Shown piece after piece: positions 7,164 to 16,085 of a stretch of DNA of 64,000 bases. A model generated the notes under the pieces. It ran no database searches. It was not told where the DNA came from and saw nothing but the letters and a program-made list of their open reading frames with translations. Origin of the DNA: Archangium violaceum Cb vi76 (lineage in GTDB: Bacteria > Myxococcota > Myxococcia > Myxococcales > Myxococcaceae); NCBI RefSeq assembly GCF_000733295.1, contig NZ_JPMI01000227.1, positions 49,441 to 113,440 of the forward strand, in the 5' to 3' direction. Made by a program: the position numbers and the translations under genes. Numbering within the stretch: position 1 is the stretch's first letter; each line of letters opens with the position of its first letter.

Positions 7164-9400
7164 TGGCTGCCATGGTTGCTCAGGAGCTCGAGGCGAAGCA
7201 GGGCTTCACCTACCAGGTCGAGGACGGTGTCGCGCTCCTCGTGCTGGACTTGCCGGGCGAGCCGGTGAACACGCTCTCCCCGGACACGGGCGAGGTGTTC
7301 GCCCACCTGCTCACCCGCGCGGAGAAGGATCCCGCGGTGAAGGCGGTCGTCTTCACCTCCGGCAAGAAGGACAGCTTCGTGGCTGGAGCGAAGATCGACT
7401 TCCTCCAGACGCTCAAGTCCGCCGCCGAGGCCACCGCCGCCTCGCGTCAGGGGCAGCAGGGTTTCGATCGGCTGGAGGCGTTCTCCAAGCCGGTGGTGGC
7501 GGCCATCCACGGTGCGTGTCTGGGCGGCGGCCTGGAGTGGGCGCTTGCTTGTGACTACCGCATCGCCACCGACAGCCCGAAGACGACGCTCGGGCTGCCC
7601 GAGGTGCAGCTGGGCCTCATCCCCGGCGCGGGTGGCACCCAGCGGCTGCCGGCCCTCATCGGCGTGCAGGCCGCGCTGGACCTCATCCTCACCGGCAAGA
7701 ACGTGAAGCCGTCCAAGGCGAAGAAGCTGGGCCTGGTGGACGAGGTGGTGCCCGCGCCCATCCTCCGCGCCCTGGCCGTGCGGCGCGCCCGCGAGCTGGC
7801 CGAGGGCATGCTCAAGGTGGAGCGTCCCCGGGGCCAGGGCCTCAAGGCGGTGGCGCAGCAGGGCAAGAAGGGCCTGGGTGGGTTGCTGCTGGGGCTGACC
7901 AACAAGGAGATGTGGACCGAGGTCGCGCTCGAGGACAACCCGGTGGGCCGGAAGATCCTCTTCGACCAGGCGCGCAAGCAGCTGCGCAAGAAGACGCGCG
8001 GCAAGTACCCGGCGCCGGAGAAGGCGCTCGAGGCCATCCGCATCGGCGTGGAGTCCGGCCGCGCGGCGGGCCTGGAGGCCGAGGCGAAGTTCTTCGGCGA
8101 GCTGGTGGTGTCCGACGTCTCCAAGCGGCTGGTGGAGATCTTCTTCGCCACCACCGCGCTCAAGAAGGAGAACGGCACGGCCAGCGCGGACGTGAAGCCC
8201 CACGAGGTGAAGAAGGTGGGCGTGCTCGGCGGAGGGCTGATGGGCGGCGGCATCGCCTACGTCAGCTCGGCGCTGCAGGGCGTGCCGGTGCGCGTGAAGG
8301 ACAAGGACGACGCGGGCGTGGGCCGGGCCCTCAAGCAGGTGCAGGGGCTCTACGATGAGCGGGTGAAGAAGCGCTCGCTCACGTGGCGCGAGGCGGCCGC
8401 GAAGATGGCGCTCGTCACCGGCGGCACCGGCTACGAGGGCTTCAAGAGCGTGGACGTGGTCATCGAGGCCGTCTTCGAGGACCTGGCCCTCAAGCATCGC
8501 ATCATCGGCGAGGTGGAGGCCGTCACCCGCGAGGACTGCATCTTCGCCTCCAACACCTCCAGCATCCCCATCACCGATCTGGCCAAGGGCTCCAAGCGGC
8601 CCGCCCAGGTCATCGGCATGCATTACTTCAGCCCGGTGAACAAGATGCCGCTGCTGGAGATCATCACCCACAAGGGGACCGCCGACTGGGTGACGGCCAC
8701 CTGCGTGGAGGTGGGCAAGAAGCAGGGCAAGACGGTCATCGTCGTCAACGACGGGCCGGGCTTCTACACCTCGCGCATCCTCGCGCCGTACATGAACGAG
8801 GCCGCGCACCTGCTGGCCGATGGCGCCGACATCGCCGAGCTGGACAAGGCGCTCGTGGAGTTCGGCTTCCCCGTGGGCCCCATCACCCTGCTGGACGAGG
8901 TGGGCATCGACGTGGCGCAGAAGGTGGGCCCCATCATGGAGTCCGCCTTCGGCAAGCGCATGGCCGCGCCCCGCGCCCTGGAGAAGGTGGTGGCCGACGG
9001 ACGGCTCGGCCGCAAGAACAAGAAGGGCTTCTACACCTACGACGGCAAGAAGAAGGAGGTGGACCCCACCGTCTACGAGCTCCTGCCGCACGGGAAGAAC
9101 CGCAAGAGCCTCGACGCGCGCGAGATGGCCGAGCGGTGCGCCCTCCAGATGGTGAACGAGGCCGTGCGCTGCCTGGGCGAGGGGATTCTTCGCAGCGCGC
9201 GGGACGGCGACGTGGGCGCCATCTTCGGGCTCGGCTTCCCGCCGTTCCTCGGAGGTCCCTTCCGCTACGCGGACAGCCTCGGCCCCGCCGAGCTGCTGCG
9301 GCGCCTGGAGCACTTCCAGGACAAGTTCGGCGAGCGCTTCACCCCCGCGCCGTCCCTCGTGGAGATGGTGAAGGCGGGCAAGACGTTCTACCCGCGCTAG
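7163..9400 (+). CDS. fadJ: Fatty-acid oxidation complex alpha subunit (enoyl-CoA hydratase / 3-hydroxyacyl-CoA dehydrogenase)
   Basis: A 745-aa bifunctional protein. The N-terminal crotonase domain hydrates enoyl-CoA: oxyanion-hole and catalytic region GACLGGGLEWALACDYRIA, and GLIPGAGGTQRLP with the conserved Glu in PEVQLGLIPG. The C-terminal 3-hydroxyacyl-CoA dehydrogenase begins with the Rossmann motif VGVLGGGLMGGGIAY, followed by FASNTSSIPITDLA, GMHYFSPVNKMPLLEII (catalytic His) and NDGPGFYTSRILAPYMNEA. Domain order and length match FadB/FadJ. It starts at ATG 7163 on the last base of the fadI stop, in the same operon and under the promoter at 5797. Together with FadI it degrades fatty acids. 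A GC-rich hairpin follows the stop. Confidence 0.93.
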   Translation: MAAMVAQELEAKQGFTYQVEDGVALLVLDLPGEPVNTLSPDTGEVFAHLLTRAEKDPAVKAVVFTSGKKDSFVAGAKIDFLQTLKSAAEATAASRQGQQGFDRLEAFSKPVVAAIHGACLGGGLEWALACDYRIATDSPKTTLGLPEVQLGLIPGAGGTQRLPALIGVQAALDLILTGKNVKPSKAKKLGLVDEVVPAPILRALAVRRARELAEGMLKVERPRGQGLKAVAQQGKKGLGGLLLGLTNKEMWTEVALEDNPVGRKILFDQARKQLRKKTRGKYPAPEKALEAIRIGVESGRAAGLEAEAKFFGELVVSDVSKRLVEIFFATTALKKENGTASADVKPHEVKKVGVLGGGLMGGGIAYVSSALQGVPVRVKDKDDAGVGRALKQVQGLYDERVKKRSLTWREAAAKMALVTGGTGYEGFKSVDVVIEAVFEDLALKHRIIGEVEAVTREDCIFASNTSSIPITDLAKGSKRPAQVIGMHYFSPVNKMPLLEIITHKGTADWVTATCVEVGKKQGKTVIVVNDGPGFYTSRILAPYMNEAAHLLADGADIAELDKALVEFGFPVGPITLLDEVGIDVAQKVGPIMESAFGKRMAAPRALEKVVADGRLGRKNKKGFYTYDGKKKEVDPTVYELLPHGKNRKSLDAREMAERCALQMVNEAVRCLGEGILRSARDGDVGAIFGLGFPPFLGGPFRYADSLGPAELLRRLEHFQDKFGERFTPAPSLVEMVKAGKTFYPR

Positions 9401-9410
9401 TCACGAGGCA

Positions 9411-9448
9411 GGGGAGGGCAGGGGGCTCGTGTGCTCCCCGCCCTCCCG
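9411..9448. terminator. GC-rich hairpin between convergent genes
   Basis: GGGAGGGC (9412-9419) pairs with GCCCTCCC (9440-9447), extended by an inner GGGG/CCCC. It sits between the convergent fadJ and hydrolase genes. There is no T-run on either side, so intrinsic termination is not certain, but position suggests a bidirectional end signal. Confidence 0.45.
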
Positions 9449-9454
9449 TCCGTG

Positions 9455-11383
9455 TCAGTCGTCCACCGCGGGCAGCACGCCCACCTTGAGCGAGCTGGGG
9501 TGCGCCGCCGAGCGGTACACGCGGTGGAAGGCGCGCACGAAGTCCTCTTCCTTCGCCTCGAAGATGTTGGGCACGAAGGTCTGCGGGTTCCGGTCGATGA
9601 AGGGGAACCAGCTCGACTGCACCTGGATCATCACCCGGTGTCCACGCTCGAAGGTGTGGAAGACGTCGTTGATGACGAAGCGCACCTTCGTCACCTCGCC
9701 CGGCTTGAAGGGCTTGGGCTCGCTGTAGCTGTCGCGGAAGCGGCCGCGGAACGGCTCGCCGCGCACCAGCGTCTGCTGGCCTCCCCGGTTGCGCTTGTCT
9801 TCCTCCTGCTCGCCCCACACCGGGCCGGGCATCTTGCCCGGGTTGACGTCCACCAGCTTCACCACCCAGTCCGCGTCGGTCCCCGTGGTGGACACCCACA
9901 GCTCGGCCTCCAGCGGGCCCGCGAACGTCAGGTCCTTCTCCAGCGGCTCCGTCTGGTAGACGAGCACGTCCGGCCGGCGCGAGGCGAAGCGCTGGTCCTC
10001 CGTCATGTAGTTCTTGGCCCAGCCCGTCGTCAGCTCCGTGGTGTAGGGCACCGGCTTGCTGGGATCACTCACGTACTCGTCGAAGGACTCCTCGACGGCC
10101 GTGGGCGCGGAGTAGGTGAGGCCGCCCTTCGGCTGGAAGTAGAGCCGCGCCTCGCGCACGCCCTTGGGCGGCCACGTGTCGAAGCGCCGCCAGCGGTTGG
10201 CGCCCGTCTCGAACACCAGGGCCTCGGGCAGCTCCGGCTTGTCGCCTCCCTTGAGGTGGTGCTTGAAGAAGGCGAGCTCCAGCTCCTGGTAGAGCGCGCT
10301 CGTGCGGAAGCCGAAGTCGGCGTCGCCGAGCCCGGAGCCGTCCCCGCGCGTCCAGCCGCCGTGCGGCCATGGGCCCATGATGAGCGTGTTGGTGATGCCC
10401 GGGTTCTGCTTCTCGATGGCGGCGTAGGTGCGCAGCGGGCCGTACAGGTCCTCGGTGTCGTACCAGCCGCCCACCACCATCACCGCGGCCTTGATGTTCT
10501 TCAGGTGCGGCAGGAGGTTTCGCGCCTGCCAGAAGGCGTCGTAGTTGGGGTGCGCGACGATGTCCTTCCAGAAGGCGATGTCGCCCTTGAAGTGGCGCGT
10601 GTCCGCGTTGGACAGCGGGCCCAGGTCGAGGAAGAACTGGTAGCCGTCCGGCGTGCCGTGCTCGAAGCGGTCCCAGTGCTCCTTGACGATGGGCTGGGGC
10701 CGGGGCTTGCCGAACCCGGAGAAGAAGTTGAACGAGAGCGCCAGGTTGAAGGCGCCATGCCGGTGCATGTCGTCCCAGAACCAGTCGGCGATGGGGGCCT
10801 GCGGCGACACCGCCTTGAGCGCCGGGTGCGAGTCGATGGCGCCCGCCGACGCGTAGAAGCCCGGATACGAGATGCCCCACTGGCCCACGCGGCCGTTGTG
10901 GCCCGGCACGTTCTTCAGCAGCCACTCGATGGTGTCGTACGTATCGGTGCTCTCGTCGATGTCCTTGGGCCCGCTCTTCTTCGCCAGGTGCGGGCGCACG
11001 TTGATGAACTCGCCCTCGGACATGTTGCGGCCGCGCACGTCCTGGAAGGCGAAGATGAAGCCCTGCTTCTCGTACTCGGCGGTGGGCCCGAGCCCGCGCG
11101 CGTACCGGTCCTGCCCGTACGGCGCCACCGTGTAGGGCGTGCGCGTGAGCAGGATGGGGTAGCGCTTGTGGGGGCTCGCGTCGTTGGGGATGTAGACGGA
11201 CGTGAAGAGCCTCGTCCCATCTCGCGTGGGAACGCGGTACTCGAACTTGGTGTAGCGCGAGCGGATGTAGTCGGCGCGCTCGGATGCGGCGTTGGGCGTC
11301 TGGGGCTTCGCGGCCTGGGCCCTCGCGGGACCGGCGAGCGCGACAAGCACGAGCACCATGAGGCTGCGGAACATGAGGTGCAT
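9455..11383 (-). CDS. Secreted CocE/NonD family hydrolase (X-Pro dipeptidyl-peptidase-like)
   Basis: 642 aa with a clear signal peptide (MHLMFRSLMVLVLVALAGPARAQA), so exported. The alpha/beta-hydrolase core of the CocE/NonD family is present: RDGTRLFTSVYIPN, the nucleophile elbow GQWGISYPGF (Ser), the Asp region VVGGWYDTEDLYG and the later GPWPHGGW carrying the candidate catalytic His. A C-terminal jelly-roll domain (VYQTEPLEKDLTFAGPLEAELWVSTTGTDADW) is typical. Members include cocaine esterase, glutaryl-7-ACA acylase and X-Pro dipeptidyl-peptidases; the substrate here is unknown but likely an ester or acyl-peptide outside the cell. AGGAGAG precedes the ATG. A secreted degradative enzyme fits a predatory organism, which is inference. 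Confidence 0.85.
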   Translation of the reverse strand: MHLMFRSLMVLVLVALAGPARAQAAKPQTPNAASERADYIRSRYTKFEYRVPTRDGTRLFTSVYIPNDASPHKRYPILLTRTPYTVAPYGQDRYARGLGPTAEYEKQGFIFAFQDVRGRNMSEGEFINVRPHLAKKSGPKDIDESTDTYDTIEWLLKNVPGHNGRVGQWGISYPGFYASAGAIDSHPALKAVSPQAPIADWFWDDMHRHGAFNLALSFNFFSGFGKPRPQPIVKEHWDRFEHGTPDGYQFFLDLGPLSNADTRHFKGDIAFWKDIVAHPNYDAFWQARNLLPHLKNIKAAVMVVGGWYDTEDLYGPLRTYAAIEKQNPGITNTLIMGPWPHGGWTRGDGSGLGDADFGFRTSALYQELELAFFKHHLKGGDKPELPEALVFETGANRWRRFDTWPPKGVREARLYFQPKGGLTYSAPTAVEESFDEYVSDPSKPVPYTTELTTGWAKNYMTEDQRFASRRPDVLVYQTEPLEKDLTFAGPLEAELWVSTTGTDADWVVKLVDVNPGKMPGPVWGEQEEDKRNRGGQQTLVRGEPFRGRFRDSYSEPKPFKPGEVTKVRFVINDVFHTFERGHRVMIQVQSSWFPFIDRNPQTFVPNIFEAKEEDFVRAFHRVYRSAAHPSSLKVGVLPAVDD

Positions 11384-11535
11384 GCACTCTCCTGTGGGGG
11401 AAGGCGGGCATTGTCGGCGAAGGGGGGGCGATGCGGAAAGCGCCGTCTCGTGCTCGTGGGGCGGGAGCGCCCTCGCACTCCATGTCCAGGTTCCGTCCTT
11501 GACCCCGGCGCCTTTCTGGACGATGCCTGCGCCGC

Positions 11536-12663
11536 ATGTCCCGCTCCGCGTCCCGTACCCTGGCCCTCGTCATCCTGGCCGCCGTCCTGGCCTGTGCCGT
11601 GTCGGGGGGGCTCGCCGCCTGGCGCTTCCACCACAAGAATCCCCAGGCTCCCGTGGTGGGGCTCGACGAGTACGTCGTCATGGGCTGGGTGGGCTGGGAT
11701 TCCAGCTGGTACATGCGCATCGCCCAGGAGGGCTACAGCTTCACGCCCGGCGAGCAGAGCTCCGTGGCCTTCTTCCCGCTCTACCCGCTGGCCATCCGCG
11801 CCGTCCAGGCGCTCGGGCCGGACGTGTACCAGGCCGGGGTGCTCGTCACCTTGTTGTGTGGACCGCTCGCCCTCCTCCTCTTCCTGCGCTGGGCGCGTTT
11901 CCGGGCGGAGGAGCCCCTCGCGCTCCAGGCCTCGTTGCTGCTCGCCCTCTACCCCTTCACCTTCTTCCTCTACGGGGTGATGTACTCCGACGCGCTCTTC
12001 CTCCTGCTGGTGGTGGGCGCCTTCCTGCTGCTGGAGAAGGGACACCTGGGGCTGGCCGTGCTGCTCGGCGCGGTGGCGACGGCGGCGCGGCCCGTGGCGC
12101 CCGCGGTGGTGCTCGGCCTGTTGGCCCGCAGGCTCGAGTGGAAGCGTGAGAGGGGAGAGCGCTGGACCGCGCTCGACTTCCTGCCCGTGCTGTCCGCCCT
12201 CGGCTTCCTCCTCTACATGCTCTACCTCGACAAGCAGTTCGGCGCGCCCTTCGCCTTCGCCGAGGCCCAGGCCGGGTGGGGTCAGGAGCCCGGCTGGCGC
12301 TCCCTGCTGAAGCTGTCCTGGTTCAAGACCGTGTTCCTTCCCGGCTCCAACGCGGAGACCCGCCTGCGCTTGTGCCTCCACGCGCTGTTGACGCTGGGCG
12401 CGCTCGCGCTGGTGCGGCCCACCTTCCGGAAGCTCGGGTGGGGCTATGGCGTGTACTGCGCCGTGCTGGTGGGCATCCCCACGGTGACCACCAAGGACTT
12501 CATGGGCATGGGGCGCTACCTCATCTCCGCCTTCCCCCTCTTCCTCACCCTCGCGCTGCTGCTGCGCGAGCACCCGCGCGTGCGCCAGGGCCTCCTCGCC
12601 GTGGGCGCCGTGTCGCTCGTCCTCCTGTCGGCCGCCTTCGGCCTGGACCACTACATCTCGTGA
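11536..12663 (+). CDS. PIG-V-like polytopic mannosyltransferase
   Basis: A 375-aa integral membrane protein with an N-terminal membrane helix (TLALVILAAVLACAVSGGLAA) and about eight to ten hydrophobic segments. After the first helix comes GWVGWDSSWYMRIAQEGY, matching the acidic (W/F)DSxWY motif of PIG-V and other lipid-linked sugar-dependent glycosyltransferases. A second loop carries FFPLYPLAIRA, also typical of the family. In eukaryotes PIG-V adds mannose to GPI. Bacterial members probably add a sugar from a polyprenyl-phosphate donor on the outer face of the membrane. The stop overlaps the following methyltransferase start (GTGA), so the two are co-translated. A GT2 of the polyprenyl-phosphate-sugar synthase kind lies nearby on the other strand and could make its donor (inference). 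Confidence 0.75.
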   Translation: MSRSASRTLALVILAAVLACAVSGGLAAWRFHHKNPQAPVVGLDEYVVMGWVGWDSSWYMRIAQEGYSFTPGEQSSVAFFPLYPLAIRAVQALGPDVYQAGVLVTLLCGPLALLLFLRWARFRAEEPLALQASLLLALYPFTFFLYGVMYSDALFLLLVVGAFLLLEKGHLGLAVLLGAVATAARPVAPAVVLGLLARRLEWKRERGERWTALDFLPVLSALGFLLYMLYLDKQFGAPFAFAEAQAGWGQEPGWRSLLKLSWFKTVFLPGSNAETRLRLCLHALLTLGALALVRPTFRKLGWGYGVYCAVLVGIPTVTTKDFMGMGRYLISAFPLFLTLALLLREHPRVRQGLLAVGAVSLVLLSAAFGLDHYIS

Positions 12664-13352
12664 ACGCTCCTCTCGCCCCCGCCCTGGCGCTGTTCTCCCA
12701 CCTCCCGTTGAGCGAGCGCTTCCACGTGCACGCCCGGGCCTTCTCCGCCCCGCTCGAGGCCGTTGCCTCCCGCGTGCCCTCCGGCGGCACGGTGGCCGAT
12801 GTGGGTTGTGGCCACGGCCTGCTCTCCGCCCTCCTGGCCCTGGGCGACTCCCGGCGCATCGTGCATGGGGTCGATCCCGACCCACGCAAAATCGAGTGGG
12901 CCCGGAGCGGCCCCGGCCGTCTGCCCAACGTGAAGGCCGAGGTGGGCACCGTGGAGTCGCTCGCCGAGCGGCTCCCTGGCCAGTTCGACGCGGTGGTGGT
13001 GAGCGACGTCCTCTACCTGCTCCCCGTGGAGCGCTGGCCCGGCTTCCTGCGCGAGGCCCGGCGGCTGCTGCGTCCCGGGGGGCGGCTCCTCCTGAAGGAG
13101 GCCGAGGGGGACCACTCCTGGAAGCACTACAAGTGCCTCGCCCAGGAGGTGGTGATGGTGAAGCTGCTCGGCCGGACGAAGGCCGGGGGCGCGCTGGTGC
13201 TCCAGCCTCGCGAGGCGATGGAGGCCCTGCTGCGTCAGGCCGGCTTCACCCCGCGCGAGACGGTGGAGCTGGGGGCGGGCTATTCCACGCCCCACATCCT
13301 CTATGTGGCGGAGGCCACCGCCGGAGACGGAGCGGCTTCCAGCGCGCCGTAG
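12660..13352 (+). CDS. Class I SAM-dependent methyltransferase
   Basis: 230 aa, starting at GTG 12660, which overlaps the upstream stop by four bases. Methyltransferase motif I is clear (GGTVADVGCGHGLLSALLA), followed by an acidic motif II (IVHGVDPDPRKIEWAR), then FDAVVVSDVLYLLPVE and RRLLRPGGRLLLKEAEG (motifs IV-VI). The layout is that of a methyltransf_11/25-type small-molecule or lipid methyltransferase. The substrate is unknown; co-translation with a PIG-V-like transferase suggests modification of the same glycolipid or glycan. Its last 52 bases overlap the convergent deacetylase gene. Confidence 0.8.
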   Translation: MNAPLAPALALFSHLPLSERFHVHARAFSAPLEAVASRVPSGGTVADVGCGHGLLSALLALGDSRRIVHGVDPDPRKIEWARSGPGRLPNVKAEVGTVESLAERLPGQFDAVVVSDVLYLLPVERWPGFLREARRLLRPGGRLLLKEAEGDHSWKHYKCLAQEVVMVKLLGRTKAGGALVLQPREAMEALLRQAGFTPRETVELGAGYSTPHILYVAEATAGDGAASSAP

Positions 13353-14215
13353 GTGGTGAGCTCCACCCCGAGCTGCTCGAGCCGGGCCCTCACCCGGGGG
13401 CTGGTGAGCGCGTCCAGCTCGGATTGCCAGCCGTACGTCCACGCCGGATCCTCCGGCACGTGCGGGCGGCCCTCGCCCGGGTGGCAGCCCAGCTCGAAGT
13501 CTCCCGGGGGCAGCGACTCCAGCAGCGAGAGCAGGGCGGACTCGGTGAGCTGGCCCGCCTCGAAGATGCCACCCGCGCTCACCCGCCGGACTCCCGGCAG
13601 CGGCCCCGGCGCGCTCCGGGCCAGCAGCGACAGCAGGGACGTCTTCACCGCCGGCCCGGGAGCCCTCAGCCACGACATCCGCGGCAGCCGGTCCGGCCAG
13701 CGCAGGGGCAGCCCCTCCCGGAGTGCCAGGGCCTCCACCAGCGGGCGCACTCCGGGCAGCAGGTGCAGGTGTTGGTGGCCGTCCAGGTGGTCCACCTCCG
13801 CGCCCAGCTCCCGCGCGCGCCGCACCTGCGCGGCCAGCTCCAGCTCCAGCTCCTCGCGGCGCACCTGTCCGGTGAGCCAGGCCCGCGCGAAGTCCGCCCA
13901 GCTCCCGCGCAGGCGCCCCTCCGGAGCCATGGTGGGCACGTGCGAGGCGGGCGCCGCCGGGGGCAACCGGGTACAGAAGGCCAGGTGGACGCCCAGGGCG
14001 AGGCCGCGCTTCCGGGCCTCGGGCACCGCCTCCCGGGCGCTCGGGCCGCTCACCAGCACGGTCGCGCTGGTGACGATGCCCTCGCGGTGCGCCCGGAAGA
14101 TGCCCGCGTCCAGCGCCGGGTGCAGCCCCAGGTCATCCGCGTTGACGACGAGGCGTGTGCGTGCCCGTCCCACCTCGCTACCCGTGGCCGCGCGCCTTCT
14201 CGCGCGCCGAGCCAT
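13301..14215 (-). CDS. YdjC/ChbG/HpnK family carbohydrate deacetylase
   Basis: 304 aa. The N-terminal metal and catalytic motif LVVNADDLGLHPALDAGIF and the later EVDHLDGHQHLHLLPGV are hallmarks of the YdjC family, which remove acetyl groups from N-acetylated sugars (ChbG, chitooligosaccharides) or act in hopanoid synthesis (HpnK). The C-terminal FELGCHPGEGRP is also conserved. As drawn it overlaps the upstream GT2 gene by 38 nt with no ribosome binding site before ATG 14215. A GTG at 14173, just after the GT2 stop, would remove the overlap and leave the fold intact. It is downstream of and co-directional with the GT2, suggesting deacetylation of a sugar that GT2 handles (inference). Confidence 0.8.
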   Translation of the reverse strand: MARRARRRAATGSEVGRARTRLVVNADDLGLHPALDAGIFRAHREGIVTSATVLVSGPSAREAVPEARKRGLALGVHLAFCTRLPPAAPASHVPTMAPEGRLRGSWADFARAWLTGQVRREELELELAAQVRRARELGAEVDHLDGHQHLHLLPGVRPLVEALALREGLPLRWPDRLPRMSWLRAPGPAVKTSLLSLLARSAPGPLPGVRRVSAGGIFEAGQLTESALLSLLESLPPGDFELGCHPGEGRPHVPEDPAWTYGWQSELDALTSPRVRARLEQLGVELTTYGALEAAPSPAVASAT

Positions 14216-14972
14216 GCAGCGGGGCCACCGACGGCGGCAGCCGCACCGGGCGCTTCGCCGCCTGCGGATGGCGCGTCTCCGGGTACAGCTTCATCAGCTC
14301 CCGCACCATCTTCGCGATGACGGCGGGCGAGGACAGCGTGGACACCCCCCGCGTGCGCGGGAAGTAGTCCACCCCCATCTGGAACACCTTGAAGCCCTGG
14401 TGGATGGCCTTCACCACCAGCTCCGCGTCGATGAAGGAGCCCTGGCTGTTGAGCTCCACCGCCTCCAGCACCCGCCGGTGCATCACCTTGAAGCTGAAGT
14501 TGATGTCCTTCACGTGCACACCGAACAGCGTCCGGATGAGCAGGTTGTAGGCGAAGGAGTACACGATGCGCTTGGGCCCCTCGCTCGTGCGGTCGAACCG
14601 GAAGGCGCAGATCATGTCCGCCTCCAGGTACTTCATCAGGTGCAGCGCCCGCTCCAGCTCCTTCAAGTCGAAGGGCAGATCGATGTCCGAGTACACCACG
14701 ATGTCCTTGGTGGACGCGGACAGGCCCGTGCGCATGGCCCCACCCAGCTTCAGGTTGACCGGGTGCGTGATGACCCGGAGCTGGGGGATGCGCGAGGCCA
14801 TCTCCTCGCAAATCTCCTGGGTGCGGTCCGTGGAGGCGTCGTTGACGATGATGATTTCGAAGTCATCCGTCAGCCGGGGGAGCACCTCCATGGCTCGCGC
14901 GACCGAGCGCTCCACATAGTCCTCCTCGTTCCAGGCGGGAAAGAAGAGGCTGATGCTGGGAGATTTACCCAC
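14178..14972 (-). CDS. Glycosyltransferase family 2 (polyprenyl-phosphate sugar synthase-like)
   Basis: 264 aa from GTG 14972, giving the N-terminus VGKSPSISLFFPAWNEE. The GT-A signatures are visible: SLFFPAWNEEDYVERS, FEIIIVNDASTDRT (nucleotide-binding Asp), GGAMRTGLSAS and the metal-binding DIDLPFD (DxD). The C-terminus lacks membrane segments. The overall form resembles dolichyl/polyprenyl-phosphate mannose or glucose synthases that charge a lipid carrier with sugar from a nucleotide donor. It would fit as donor-maker for the PIG-V-like enzyme at 11536, although the genes are on opposite strands. First gene of a minus-strand pair with the YdjC-type deacetylase. Confidence 0.8.
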   Translation of the reverse strand: MGKSPSISLFFPAWNEEDYVERSVARAMEVLPRLTDDFEIIIVNDASTDRTQEICEEMASRIPQLRVITHPVNLKLGGAMRTGLSASTKDIVVYSDIDLPFDLKELERALHLMKYLEADMICAFRFDRTSEGPKRIVYSFAYNLLIRTLFGVHVKDINFSFKVMHRRVLEAVELNSQGSFIDAELVVKAIHQGFKVFQMGVDYFPRTRGVSTLSSPAVIAKMVRELMKLYPETRHPQAAKRPVRLPPSVAPLHGSAREKARGHG

Positions 14973-15104
14973 GAGGTGACCTCGGCGATGTGCCCCTGTG
15001 ACAGGCGTGGCGGAAGCAGGCGGGGTGGCTATCAAACATCGCGGGGCAAGCGCAATCCAACGGTCGCGACTCCGCGCTCGGCCGTGGTAGCGTGAGGGCT
15101 TGGG

Positions 15105-16064
15105 TTGGTTTCGGGGATAGATGTGGGAGACAGGCGCCTCATTCTGTTGGTGGACGAAGTGCCCGAGCGGCAGGCCGAGCTGGCAAGCACTCTGGAGCAA
15201 GGGGGGTTCTCCGTCCGATTGGTGTCGGCCGGACCCGAGGCGCAGCGGCGCCTCGCCGAGACGGATCTCGTGCTCCTCGCCCTGGGTCCCGCCGGCGCGC
15301 CCTCGCGCGCGTTGCTGCAGCATTTGATGGCCCGGGACGACAATGGGTCCGGTCCCGGCATCATCGCGTTGGTGCCCGCGGAGGAGCGCGCCGCCGTCGT
15401 GGCCGTGCTGCGCCTGGGGGCCGAGGTGGTCTGCACCCCGGTGGGGCCCGAGGAGTTGATGGCCCGGATGGAGCGCTGCCTCCGGGAGCGCCAGCGCGTC
15501 AACGAGCTGCTCACCCGCGTCACCTCCCTGGAGCGCCTGTCCGTCACCGACGGCCTCACCGGCGTCCACAACCACCGCTACTTCCAGGAGCGGCTGCGCG
15601 AGGAGTTCCGCCGCGCCCAGCGCTACGACGACACGCTGTCGCTCATCCTCATCGACCTGGACCACTTCAAGGCCTTCAACGACACCCACGGCCACCAGGT
15701 GGGTGACATCGTGCTGTGCGACGTGGCGGGCTCCCTGCAGCGCAGCGTGCGCGAGACGGACCTGCTCGCCCGCTATGGCGGCGAGGAGTTCGCCATCCTC
15801 CTGCCGCGCACCCCGTTGGCCGGCGCCCTCACCGTGGCCGAGCGCGTCTGGCGCGAGCTGGGCCAGCTGCACACCGGCCCCCAGCGCACCCTGCGTGTCA
15901 CCGCCTCACTGGGTGTCTCCACCTTTCCCCACCACGCCGTCAGCAGCGCGGAGTTGCTGGTGCGTGCCGCCGACCAGGCCCTCTACCGCGCCAAGGATGA
16001 GGGCCGGAATCGCATCTGCCTCTACGTCGCCTCCTCTCCCTTCGACAGACTCACCCCTCGCTAG
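15105..16064 (+). CDS. Diguanylate cyclase with degenerate receiver domain
   Basis: 319 aa. Residues 11-125 fold as a CheY-like receiver (LILLVDEVPERQAELASTLEQ), but the phospho-acceptor position reads DLVLLALGPAG, with Ala where Asp is expected, and the switch Lys region reads CTPVGP, so phosphorylation is unlikely. Residues ~140-305 form a complete GGDEF domain: TDGLTGVHNHRYFQERL, LIDLDHFKAFNDTHGHQVGD, active site RYGGEEFAILLPRT, preceded by RETD at the I-site spacing (RxxD five residues before GGEEF). It should therefore make cyclic di-GMP from GTP and be product-inhibited. Starts at TTG 15105 with GAGGG upstream; GTG 15123 is an alternative. A stand-alone gene, convergent with nothing. 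Confidence 0.87.
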   Translation: MVSGIDVGDRRLILLVDEVPERQAELASTLEQGGFSVRLVSAGPEAQRRLAETDLVLLALGPAGAPSRALLQHLMARDDNGSGPGIIALVPAEERAAVVAVLRLGAEVVCTPVGPEELMARMERCLRERQRVNELLTRVTSLERLSVTDGLTGVHNHRYFQERLREEFRRAQRYDDTLSLILIDLDHFKAFNDTHGHQVGDIVLCDVAGSLQRSVRETDLLARYGGEEFAILLPRTPLAGALTVAERVWRELGQLHTGPQRTLRVTASLGVSTFPHHAVSSAELLVRAADQALYRAKDEGRNRICLYVASSPFDRLTPR

Positions 16065-16085
16065 CCCACTTCCCGTACTCGGAGT

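Noticed and set aside
7085..9313. A 742-aa open frame antisense to fadJ
   Set aside because: It mirrors a gene with certain motifs; the composition (His/Leu/Arg/Gly-rich) is typical of the antisense of high-GC codons; no motif or ribosome binding site.
9431..11980. An 849-aa open frame antisense to the CocE/NonD hydrolase
   Set aside because: The minus-strand gene has a signal peptide and catalytic motifs; this frame is a GC3 shadow.
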